From Chaunax sp. Z400 (Eukaryota > Chordata > Actinopteri > Lophiiformes > Chaunacidae), in NCBI GenBank assembly GCA_037577475.1, contig CM075189.1:18515839-18579838 (forward strand): a DNA stretch of 64,000 bases, read 5' to 3'. Below the pieces are notes generated by a model, which was not told the origin of the DNA, did no database searches, and was given only the letters and a program-made list of their open reading frames with translations. Shown piece by piece: positions 38,632-49,310 of the stretch. The position numbers were made by a program, and so were the translations under genes. How positions within the stretch are numbered: position 1 is the stretch's first letter; every line of letters starts with the position of its first letter.

Positions 38632-41123
38632 CTGCGCAAGTAGAAGAAACTGAACAGACTCAATAAAGCAGTGTTCTGCCTTACACTCCCCTATCCACAC
38701 AGTCAAAACACACACCTGCCATGCAAACTAAAGCACTGTTTGACCATGGGTGCCAGACAAAGCCCCACTGCCTGTGTCCAAGGGTGGATCAGCACACTAA
38801 CGTGACTCTCCACTCTCGGGTTGCAATGGAGCTGTCGTCCCTTGTTTGTTTGCATTTGCATGCTCAACAATTGACATGTCACAAACAGGCAGATAGTATG
38901 CAAACATGCCAAAACCACAGAAGCAAAGCAAAAGAACACACTGGTATCAAGCAGTACTACCGGTATATGCAATCACATTCAAAACACGCAACCCACACTA
39001 ATTCCATTTTTTCTTACATTATCAAGCAAGCCCACTAGCAATATGAAGAGCAGGAGAACTGCGTTTTCAAATTCATTTAGTTGTCCTCAGTGGCGGCTAC
39101 AAACTTGAACTGAGTATTTTGACTTTAATAAGAGCAAATGAGCAACATAGCCATGTTTTATCAAAGGATCCTCAGAGTGGGGGAAATACCAATTCTTCAC
39201 ACAGCTTTGCAGTTTTCCACAGGAGAACAGATGCTATTTGCTTTCTAGTGAGGACTACAAATTTCACATATTCCATATAACTTGTGATGGTTTTTTTTTT
39301 TACCATCTGCATTACTTCAAACTCTGGAAGAGGCCATTTTTTAACCTTTACAGCACAGAGCATATGGTTTATTTTCTGCTACAGCCCACAACAAAACTAA
39401 AGTTAAACATGAAACGGCAACATCTGGAATGTTTCTATTCCTGTCCCTTTGTCTTGTCCTGAACGTATGTGCTTTGCCAGTCCTCACTGACCTCTGTTCC
39501 TCACTAAAATGCAGCTCTAATCCTCTCGCTCTCTCTCCTAAAATCACACTGGTTTAGAAGCAGCACTGTAGTTTGTCTTTTTCATTTTTCTTTTAGATTG
39601 CATCTTGAAAACAGCTCCCTCCCCCATTCTGCTCCATACCCCATCTCTTTTTCATGATGTCTCTCCACTCAGTGCCGAAATTGAAATCCAGGAGGGAACA
39701 TCTTCAGAGACAGATAGACAGACAGAGGACAAGCTATAAATTGGAGACAACAGCTCCTCATATTTGAGGTGGCGATGGAGAAGCAGCACATCAGTGCTGA
39801 TTAAAGCACCCAGCAGGGAGATTGGTTCAAATAACATTGTAAAGAACTAAGAGCAGTTTTGAATTTGGAATTTGTTGTTGTCTATCGTTGTTTCTTCTTC
39901 TGACAGAAACATAAAACTACCATTGAAAACATGATACTGGAGAAAGTTCCTGTTATAATAGAGATTTCAACACACTGACATCCTTCTATATCTAATTAGG
40001 ACGGAGTTTAAACAAGTTTTTGAGTCGTTTCTTAGAATACGTATTTTGAGAATGTGAATCCTTCCTGTTAACAATGTGAAGGTCACTACAGAAATGTGTA
40101 ACAGTCATACCTTTACTTTGAGCTCCTAGAGTGAGAGAAAAAAATTTAAAAAAATTTTCTCCAAAATTTAAGGTCAGGAATTCATAAAATACTCGAAAGC
40201 ACTTAAAGGTTCTCAGATTTGTATAAATTGCATAAGAATATTCTCAATATACATTATTCGTAATGGATATTGAGAAAACAGAACAATATTGTGGGAGTTT
40301 AAAAATATTTTTTCACAACTACTTGCTTGATAATGGCCCTGGTTACCTCCAAATGTAGAGAATTATGTTTAAAATATGATTACAGCTTCAGGTTAAATTC
40401 TCAAATCCAATCTATATGTAAATTTATGGTGGTTAAGTGGCACAGGGAAATCAAACCCAGATCAGATCACATTGATGAACAAAGAATGTTCAATATGCAA
40501 TGTCCAGAAAATTATCTTCTACTTCTCTCCAGAAAACTGTGTGAATGGCTCGGTTAATGGCTGTGATGTGACTTAGCCTGCATGATTTTGAATAATCAAA
40601 CCTTTTTTTTTTATTCAGTTATGTTGTATACATATTCCTTGGTGCTGAATAAAACGGGCAAATCTTCTGTCGCACTGTCCATAATCACATTAAATTAAAG
40701 CTGATCACAGCCAATCAGTCGTGGTGGACGTTAAATAATAAATGTCTGGGACTGCTATTGAACCAATGGGGCGTTAATTGTCTGTCAGCACACCCACAAA
40801 TTGAACATGACAGTTGAACGTCATATTTATGAGTCAGATGGTTACAATGGACGGATTAAATCCATCAATCACGTTTCCTTAACGCGGAACAGGGCGCCTC
40901 ATCAGGATGTGTCTGATTGAAAGCAGTCAGGTTTCTCGTGTACCTCATGTTCAGCTGAGAAAAAAAAAAAAAACCTGCAGTCCTCACATGCTGCATAGCA
41001 AAGGCAAAATTGCAGGCACAGTCGCGGACACACACACACACACACACAGACGCACACACGCTGTTTTTCATGCTCATATGGGCGCGCACACACACACACA
41101 CACACACGAGATTTAGTCAGTAC
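38632..41123 (-). other. pcdh19 intron 1
   Basis: A 2.5-kb intron, bounded by GTACTG and a pyrimidine-rich TTGCGCAG. It contains two (CA)n arrays (UG-repeats in the transcript) close behind the donor, then a strong acceptor-like tract ending at 40955. The rest is AT-rich with short A or T runs (39293-39302, 40603-40613). In human PCDH19 an alternatively spliced 141-nt exon encoding 47 residues lies here; I see no equivalent on this strand. Confidence 0.9.
41028..41107 (+). repeat. Two (CA)n arrays behind the pcdh19 exon 1 donor
   Basis: CA runs at 41028-41048 and 41087-41107 are separated by a 38-nt spacer with a second short CA stretch. In the transcript these are UG-repeats, the nearer starting 17 nt into intron 1. 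Confidence 0.95.
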
Positions 41124-43270
41124 CTGCAGTTGTACGTCCGGATCTCCTTGTTATCTCTCTTGCACTTGACCGCCACAAAAATCATGGTGACAAACAGGAT
41201 GGCTGCGATAGAGCCCAGAGCAATAATGAAGATGAGGGACAGATTGACAGGTCCTATGGGCTCCTGTGCGTTCAGATCTGGTGAGAGGTACACAACAATG
41301 TAGGCCGAGGCGGACAGGGAGGGCTTGCCGTGATCCCTCGCCACCACCGTGATCTCGTATCTGAATTTGACGTTTTCCCCAAACATCCTGGTGGAGCGCA
41401 CCTCTCCGTTCACCTGGTCGATTTCAAAAAAAGCCCTGTCACCCTCAGAAATGGTGTAGGTCAGACGCCCGTTCTCCCCCTCGTCGTAGTCGTCTGCTTT
41501 AACTTGGGTCACCATGTAACCCACCCCAGCGTTTCGTGGGATGGAAACCTCCGCTGTGCCATTAACCAGAGGAGGATTTGTCATTACAGGTGTGTTGTCA
41601 TTGACATCCAGGACAACAATACGCACTGTGGCGTTACTCGATAAAGAGGGGTTACCATTGTCTCTGGCCAAAACTTTGAAGTCAAAAGTCCTGGTGTATT
41701 CATGGTCGAATGATCTCATGGAGTAAATGCGGCCTGATGGGTTTATACTGACATATGTGTTTACATCCATGTGCTTAATCTCACCGGGGACAATGGAGTA
41801 GGAAACTGTGCCATTCATCCCCAGATCTGGGTCCTCTGCTGATACTGCAAGCAGACACGAACCAGGGAGGTTGTTTTCCATCACCATCTCCTGATAGTGA
41901 GGTTTGAGGAAGTGTGGAGGGTTGTCGTTTTCATCTGTGACTTTGACGACTAACGATTTTGTGGCGCGTAAAGGCGGGATGCCACTGTCCTCTGCTTGGA
42001 TAGTCAGGTTGTATGTGTCCTTCTGCTCTCTGTCCAGCCTGCCATCAACAAGTATAGTGGAGAAGCTCTCATATTCTTGAAGTCTGAAGGGAACATTGCC
42101 CTGCAGCCTGCACTGAACTTTGCCGTTTGCCCCAGAATCCTTATCTGACACCCTCACCAGCGCAATTACATATCCACGCTGCGCGTTTTCACTAACTTCC
42201 ACCATCTCCGTGTTGAGTGAGAGTAAACTGATGACAGGTGGGTTATCGTTCGTGTCCATCACATTCACTGTGACTTTGCAATGAGCTGGGATAGAGTTGG
42301 GACCTAAATCTTTGGCCTGAACGTCTATCTCGTATATTTGCGCCGTTTCATAATCCAATATACCATTAACAGTGATGATCCCGGTTCGGGGATCGATTTT
42401 GAATGCATCCCTCGTTTTCTCAGTGACGTAACTGTGAAATGAGTATACAACCTCTCCATTAGTGCCCTCATCAGGGTCCGTTGCATTCAAGTCAATGACT
42501 AACGTATTAATGGGGGAATTCTCCATCACGTTAACTGTATACACCGCCTCATCAAAAACAGGATTGTTGTCATTCGAATCAATTACCTTGATATTTAACT
42601 GGACCGCGCCTATTTTAGGAGGATCTCCTCCGTCTTCTGCGCTGATTTCATATGTATAGTGGGACTGGGTCTCCCTGTCTAAGGATTTTTGCACGACAAG
42701 TTCAGCAATTTTGGAACCATCCCCTCTAGTCTTTATTTCTAGTCCGAAAAGCTCGTTTGGAGTGATGGAATATGATTGCACTCCAAACATTCCCGAGTCC
42801 GGATCGCTTGCCCCCTCTAGGGGAAACCTGGTACCAGGGGAGGCATTCTCAGAGATTTCAATGTCAATGTGGCTCGTTGGAAATCTGGGTGCGTTATCGT
42901 TCAAATCCTCAATTTCAACTTTGATGACACAGATTTCCATCGAGTTTGACATCACTTCTAGGGAAACAATGCACTTTGGGTTCTGTCGACAAACTACATC
43001 CCGATCTATTTTCATTTGGGTTGTAAGTATTCCGGCTGGACTGAGTTCCACCCATCGTGGTTCAGAATTGGAAATCACCCGCAAGTACGGGGGCTGCGGT
43101 GCAATTTGAAATCCTTGCTTTAGTGCGTCCTTTGTCACATTTCCAATCACTGATCCGGGCTTCGTCTCCTCGTTTATTCCATACTTGAGGTTGATCACAG
43201 CCTCTGTCCCGACCAAAAATAAAAGGAACACCGCGATTAGCTGCATTAATTCCATCACCTTGGTTTGCAT
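41124..43270 (-). CDS. pcdh19: Protocadherin-19, coding exon 1 (signal peptide, EC1-EC6, transmembrane helix)
   Basis: Encodes residues 1-715 plus two bases of codon 716 of a delta-2 protocadherin, a calcium-dependent neuronal adhesion protein. Seen: hydrophobic signal peptide 8-24 (likely cleavage near GTEA/VINLKY). Six cadherin repeats follow, with linker motifs DLNDNAP 122-128, DSNDNNP 231-237, DTNDNPP 339-345, DENDNPP 446-452 and DVNDNTP 555-561; EC6 (about 562-665) ends without one, as in the family. Calcium-site DxD motifs are at 156, 265, 376, 480 and 594. There is a Cys94-Cys100 loop in EC1, an RGD at 182-184, N-glycosylation sequons at 44, 142, 262, 421, 486, 546, 570 and 676, a transmembrane helix about 677-701, then KCKRDNKEIRTYNC. 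The match to human PCDH19 is close throughout. The donor CTGCAG/GTACTG ends the exon; the TGA just beyond it is intronic. An in-frame TAG at 43295-43297 bounds the start. ATG at 43255 (codon 6, G at -3 and +4) is a stronger start than codon 1 and fits the usual signal peptide length. Family knowledge: PCDH19 pairs homophilically in an antiparallel EC1-EC4 handshake and cooperates with N-cadherin. Confidence 0.97.
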
Positions 43271-44329
43271 TGTACCTGTTGAGTTTTGCTCTGCCTAATA
43301 GAGACCTTGATTATTACTCACAGGAATGCATGTCAGAGAAATCAGAAAAAAAAGATTCCAAATGATTCATTTCATGAAAGCGTGCGGAAAAAAGTGTTCG
43401 GGTGAGGAGAAGCTCTTGACTACGTAAATTATATCATGGTGTGAAAGCTATAATTGTAACAAGTGCCTATTTTACTCTTCTCGGGCAGAGCACGTCCTCC
43501 AGCCTACTGCAGCCGACAAAACACTGGGGATGAGAGAACTGTAAAGACATAGTGAACCTTCTCACAACAGTGATTTAGCTGTGTAAATCCACGCAGCTCT
43601 TATCAAGCTGCAAACTGGTCTCACACATGACTGTTTCAAGTGGGCTGAAAGGAGGAGAAATGCTCGGAACGCACAGAAAAAACGAGAATTCCTGTGAGTC
43701 ACAAAAGTCCACCAAAAATGTAATCTTCCGTGCAGATGAAGCAACTGTCTTCAACAATCCGTGTTAAATTATCCGCTGTGGTGCCAGCAAATATTTAAGT
43801 CGCATTCCGGATAACCATCTTGCTCTATATCCTTGCTGTATACTATAGGCTATTGCAAGCAGTGATAAAAAAAAAATTCCTCTTCGGCCAGCAGATACAG
43901 GCATTCAAACTGCACATCTGATGAAAAAAAGATTATAGGCTCTGCAGTGACCAAATATTCAACAGCTTAAGTCCAATATCTTTGCCTTAAGATCAGGGGT
44001 TAAATTGCAGGAATGCCTCATCACATTACTGAAGTCCCGATTACCTTTTTATTTCCAGCAGATTTAGTCTTTCACCCCCTCCGCAAGTCCTGAAGCTTTC
44101 ACTTAATTAATTTCCTCGTATCTCACTTGGAAAAGGGCTGCACACATCCCGACAGTTAGTCCATTCAACACACACACACACAAAAAAAAGAAATCCGAAA
44201 ATGAAGCCAAAAGCCAGTGAGGACAAAACGATGCAGGAGCCTAGTGAATGAACAAAACGCATTTCATGTTGGGCTGCAGCAAAGTAGCAGCACTGCAGGA
44301 GCCTAGATCCAGCCTGGTTGTGGCAGGAA
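43271..44329 (-). other. pcdh19: Probable pcdh19 5' leader with upstream ATGs
   Basis: Between the probable promoter and the coding start there is no repeat and no recognisable coding similarity. Several ATGs occur on the transcript strand, including overlapping 60-codon upstream frames that end at 43562 and 43575. If the leader is unspliced these would be upstream open reading frames able to lower translation of the main protein. A leader intron cannot be excluded (a CTCAACAG precedes the first ATG). Inference only; transcript data are needed to fix the leader. Confidence 0.4.
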
Positions 44330-44490
44330 AAAGAAATCACTACTCGTTGCCAATGGGCTGTCTAGTTGACTCAAACAAGCGCTCCTCTCGCTTTACTGGT
44401 GCACACTGACGGACGCGCAGCTCCGAGTTGAGCGCTCAGTCTCAGGACCCGCAATCCCCTCAGCCAATCAGGGGTTACACAGGACGGCTG
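44330..44490 (-). promoter_or_regulatory. pcdh19: Probable pcdh19 core promoter
   Basis: About 1.1 kb upstream of the coding start sits the most CpG-dense short segment of this neighbourhood (roughly eight CG dinucleotides within 44385-44455). It has two CCAAT boxes, at 44350-44354 and 44464-44468, both on the plus strand and so inverted relative to the gene. No convincing TATA box is visible. A CpG-rich, CCAAT-containing, TATA-less promoter would suit this class of gene. The exact transcription start cannot be fixed from sequence alone. Confidence 0.45.
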
Positions 44491-44621
44491 GAGCTGCTGG
44501 TGGGTGGGGCAAAGTACAGCAATGAAACACGGCCAACTACCTGTTCTGCAGATGGACGACTCAACCGGCAATTATGGCGTACAAGTTGAAACACTAGGTT
44601 GTGTATTTGATTGTTAGAGTA

Positions 44622-44720
44622 GTGGTTACAAAATTGGGGTCTGGGGACTCATGTGGGGGTCGTTGCGACGGTTCCGTGGGTCTACAGGGGGAAAAAGTAA
44701 CGGACTAATTTCCCTCAGCA
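44622..44720. repeat. Possible hAT-type repeat remnant
   Basis: AGTGGTTACAAAATTGGGGT followed by CTGGGGACTCATGTGGGGGTC resembles the 'AGTGGTTCCCAAACTGGGGTC' ends of hAT-derived repeats. It lies just upstream of the probable pcdh19 promoter. Only one end is recognisable. Confidence 0.3.
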
Positions 44721-45841
44721 GAGCAGAGACACAGGGGAGATACTAAGGATATATTTTCTCAGATCTGTCCTTGTTTTCTCTTCAGCGGCAGCTGCAGGAG
44801 CCAATCCGTAGTTATGGTTTGCAACATGTCACAACACAGATCTTTTAAATGGGGATCCTGGAGTTTACACGTGAATATATGGTGACATGTCAAAGTTAGG
44901 TAATCTCTGTTTCAAAGCATGAAAAGAAATATTTTACCCTCTAGTCCACCCCGTTTTAAGGTCAAATGCAGATCTGTTGATCTTTACAGTTGTTGCAACT
45001 ATACGCATCAGGTTACATCAGTTAGTACCCTCGATTAAAGCGCGCTACGTCCTTACTGAAGCAGCACCAGGCACCGTGGTGTGGCAATTCACAATAATGA
45101 ACAAACATCATGAATTGTGGTTTTCATGTAGCAGCATGCTGAGAGGAAACCTTGCCACAAGGATAAATTAATGTATAGCAATCAGCGTTTTTTTTTTCTC
45201 TCCCTTGGATTTCGCGAAAATAAACCTCCTAAAGCTTTCCAGACTAAATACCATTACCATTTAGTTATCAGCTAAATTATAAAGTCAAGTATCACAATCA
45301 ATCAATTATCCAGGTCATCAGAGGTGGCAAGCAACACTTTTGACTTTAGACTGCTTGGTTACTGTAAATGATAAATTGATAAATTACCATCAATTAGTTG
45401 TATTTTACGGTAAATGCCTCTGAGTGAATACGTCATCAGTGGTCGCCAACCGAAAATGGAGTGAGTTTATTATGAAGAATATAGTTTCATCCTATGAGGA
45501 AAAAAAAAAAACTTATTCACTGTAATTAAACCATTTGTGTTTGTCAGCTGCATATCTATAAAGGATAATAAAGTGGAGGGTGGAATATGACCCCCGGTCT
45601 GTCACTAATCATCATAATAAAAGGACTAACAAATTAATTATTAGCTGTTTATTTATTGCATCCAGTCTGCCTCGTCTCCATGTAAATCAGGTTGATATAC
45701 TAAGATGTGAACCATTCTTTTATAATCTCAGCCACCACAAGGAAGAAAAACTCCTGAGAAAAAAAAAAAATCACACATATGTTGACTCTCATCACCCTCC
45801 CTGAAATCTCTCTTCTCATTCATATAGAACTAACAGTCAGT

Positions 45842-45866
45842 CACACACACACACACACACACACAC
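45842..45866 (+). repeat. (CA)12 microsatellite
   Basis: Uninterrupted CA run in the upstream region, about 1.4 kb upstream of the probable promoter. Confidence 0.95.
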
Positions 45867-48800
45867 GCTCATCCTCCGTCCGTGCAGCCTGCCTGTCTCC
45901 CCGCATGCCTCTCAGCAGCTCTGTCAGCCGCCATCACAGCCCGTCGAGGGCAGGCCGATTTAAAAGTCACAAGGGTGACACCTAGCGTCCGCTCGATTCT
46001 CCAATTCCAGTTTGTCCATTTTAGCCCAGATGTTACACCCCACTTAAAAACAACGATGTGCCACAAGAAGAACGGTGAAACTCTGTCAAAATCAATTCAA
46101 TCTGTGTGTTGGAATCACAATTATATGCTGTGCAAGAGGTGCAGTTCTCAGTCGAATCCAATCGTGTTGATTGATAGGGCAAATTAATAAATTAACAAAA
46201 TAAAATCTTTGTTGCTCAACATAGACATTGTGTTTGCCATTGTTGCTACCGTTCTCTTTTTATCTTTTACAAAACTTGACATCTTTCAGCATGATAATAC
46301 TAAGGATAGTCCTTGAGGATCAATATTGCACCTTCACTAGGGTTATTTTAGGATACTAAATGGACATTGCTGCCATAAAACCATTAACTGAATTTAGAAT
46401 AGATGCATTTGAACACTTTCGTTACTAAATCTTGCAAGTTACTAGAGCAGAGGAAGCAATTATCCATAAAAGCTTAGAATTAATCACTACCATCTCTGAA
46501 TAAGACCGTTTGTGAGGTGTGGCCGCAATAACTCAAAAAAGAATAGTCATTAGAAGAGCCTGAGGTGGTATTCTTATAGTGAAAATATTTTCTCTTCTCT
46601 AGGATGATGTAATTATATCTTGACAAATAAACAAGTATGAACAAAGCAACTTGCATGCTCTTCTCTATTACTCTTCAAGACATGTTACAGTCGCATAAGG
46701 AAAGCGCCAGAAGAAATTTTAAGTTCATAAATTGTTAATGTCACCTAGTTAAACATCCGTAGGCGGTGACAGGGGGCCTCCTTTTCCTCCAGGCTTTCTA
46801 ATGGCTGCATGTACAACATAATGGACTGTTTGTTGGTATTTCTACCAGTCTGAGATGATGTTACGGAGGCTTGCAATTCCTGCTCGTATGCAATGTGAAT
46901 ACATGCAAATTCTCCCTGGTAACAGTGTCAATTAAAGAGCTTTTTTTTTGTTACATGAAGTCTGTGAATGAGCAGCAGAATAGACTGCTTATATGAGCAA
47001 TGATATATAATAAAACAAATCAGAGGAATTTTTGTTTTGCAACCTAAAACGTTCAGGTTAAACACCTTGGCCCTGCAAGTTTTATTCCAGTTTGAGTGCG
47101 ATACAGTGCCTGAGGAGGGCTGAGAGGGTTGAAAATGTTGCAGAGGTTCTTGCCCCTGCAGTTGAGTGCAGCGTGAAAAAGAGGCAACAGCACTGCCTCG
47201 AGCGGCGGGGTTGATCATAAAATATAGTGCAGTAATTTAGCCACAATTTATTTCCTTCTCTCGGAGAGTGGTGGCATATTTCATTTATGAGCTACAATTC
47301 AACTCAGTATGCTTCCTTCACCTGACGTTCAGTTTTGTCTTTTATTGATTTTAGCTATGTTAAAAACCCTAAATTTTCTGTAGTGAGCGGAGGCTGTTTA
47401 GCATCAGTGTTTGTTTTTCACTGCCATCATTTTGGTTGGTGAAATAAAGATGGGAGGTTATTGTGAGAAAATGTGTTAACTTGACTACTGAGTCATAAAA
47501 ACCATCAGTCATTCAAACTAAGGAATTTTCTGACCGACCACACTTTATATTCTGGCTTGATTTCTGCTCTCCATCATGGTACAGTATAGCCATGGGTACA
47601 GCAGCCCTCAAAGATGGTGGCAAAGCTTGAAGCATTAATGTAAAATAAGCATTCCTTACACATGAAGTGGGGTTTGAAAGTGATCATCAGTACACTTTTT
47701 AATACTTAAACAATAATGCCGCCAAAATCTGAGCGCAAACACAAAAGAGAGAAAAGAAAATGCGATCTTACCGAAGGTTTGATGGGTTTATGTCCATCAA
47801 AATCATTTTTTATTCGGGAGAAAAATCTATGTATAATAATAATAATATCATATTCATTTACTGTGAAGATGTTAATATCTAAATGTATTTCACGACATAT
47901 ATGAAGCACTAGATTGTGTGAGCTTAAAGGCTGTGCAGCGATTTATTCTTACAGTTGAAGACAGAAGGCAAAGCTAGGCTACTTAAATCCACACTGGTTT
48001 TATGCATGCCAGTCCAGCAGAGAGTACACAGAGAATGACTGATTTTATTTCATATCATTTTTTTTTCTCTGCTGCCAAGGAATGACTTGCGTCTGTAGTC
48101 TGTCCCTGCTCCTTGCTTGGTAAGGATTATCTAAACTCCTCTGACAGATGCTGGCATTATCACCCCTATGTCCTGCATGGCAGTGGAACTCAGCTTCATG
48201 CATAGACAAGGACTTACAAGAGCTAGCGCACGACAGCAGAGACAGACAGCAGCACATTCCTTCTGAATGGGCAAAATGGCCACACTAATTTTTGGCTCGA
48301 GCTGAAGATGTCTTTATTATCATGGTGCTCATCCACACAGCTTCTCAAAAAAATTGATTCTTGCTGAGCACACCTTGCCAGAGGCATAAAAAGGCAGGGG
48401 AACTGACAGGCTTAAACTATGGGCCTCTCGTCAATGACGACACACCCTCCACTCCATTCCACACTGTGCCTGTCCCTCATACATCAATTAGTATCAATTT
48501 TCACTATTCATCTTAGAGTTCACGCAGTCCCCTGGGCTCGACAACATGCCCGCAAGCGCAATTCAACAGCAAAATGGTCTTCTTTTCTGTCCCTCACCAG
48601 CGTTTGTTTGTTTTTTCTCGCTGCTGTTGCGTTTGGTTCTTGTTGTGCTTCTTTTAATTGAATCCTGTTTTTAATCCTAATTTCCCCAAAGCACTGACCT
48701 GGGACCCCCAAGTTGAGGAAGAAAGAGTACAGCGGGTAGAGCTTGGCTTGTCTCAGTCAATCAGTGTTAAGACCACGTATTACCATTTATTCCATTCCTT

Positions 48801-49049
48801 CTCTGTGGATCAGTGAGTGGAAATATAATGGAAGTATTTGTGTTTATGGTCACTCTGCTTTTCTTTTTTATTTACTGGAGTGTCTACTATTAAAGAAAAC
48901 TTTTCTCATGGCTACTAGTGGCACACGTTTTTGTGCACAAATGTGTCCTCCCTTAGTTGCAAAAGCTGCTTTTGAATTTCTCATTTTTTCATTTTAATGT
49001 GTTTTAGTAAAATAATAATATATTTTCCAGAAATAACTTCTTTTTTTCT

Positions 49050-49310
49050 CTCTTTTTTTAATCTTTATTTATTCAGGAGAGGTTCACTGAGAGCAATGCC
49101 ACCATCAGATTCATACAATGTCAATGGAATGGCATCACTGCTCTTGCAAACCTTTGTGTGACACTTGCAGGAAATGGATTTAGATGGTCCAGCATTAGAA
49201 TGGATGTGGTCCTTGATGCAAACAGATGCAAATGAATGAAAGGAGCGTTGAATGCGGCTGTTTGAAGTTGCATGGTTGGTGGGGCTCCTGATCATGAAGA
49301 GCTGCACTGA
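49050..49310 (-). repeat. Retroelement 3' end or retrocopy with poly(A) signal
   Basis: Read on the minus strand this ends CAGTGAACCTCTCCTGAATA, then AATAAAGATTAAAAAAAGAG: a poly(A) signal followed at short range by an A-rich tail. That is the hallmark of a reverse-transcribed RNA. The terminal phrase is familiar from a common fish repeat. The upstream 240 nt is open on the minus strand but not similar to any protein I recognise. Confidence 0.5.

Noticed and set aside
41117..41123. Open frame of exon 1 extended through Tyr717 to the TGA as the natural C-terminus
   Set aside because: The GTACTG at this point is a splice donor: exon 2 continues in frame with the known PCDH19 tail. The Tyr and stop are intronic.
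42711..43109. 132-codon open frame on the plus strand
   Set aside because: It is antisense to the cadherin-repeat coding sequence and a by-product of its codon composition.
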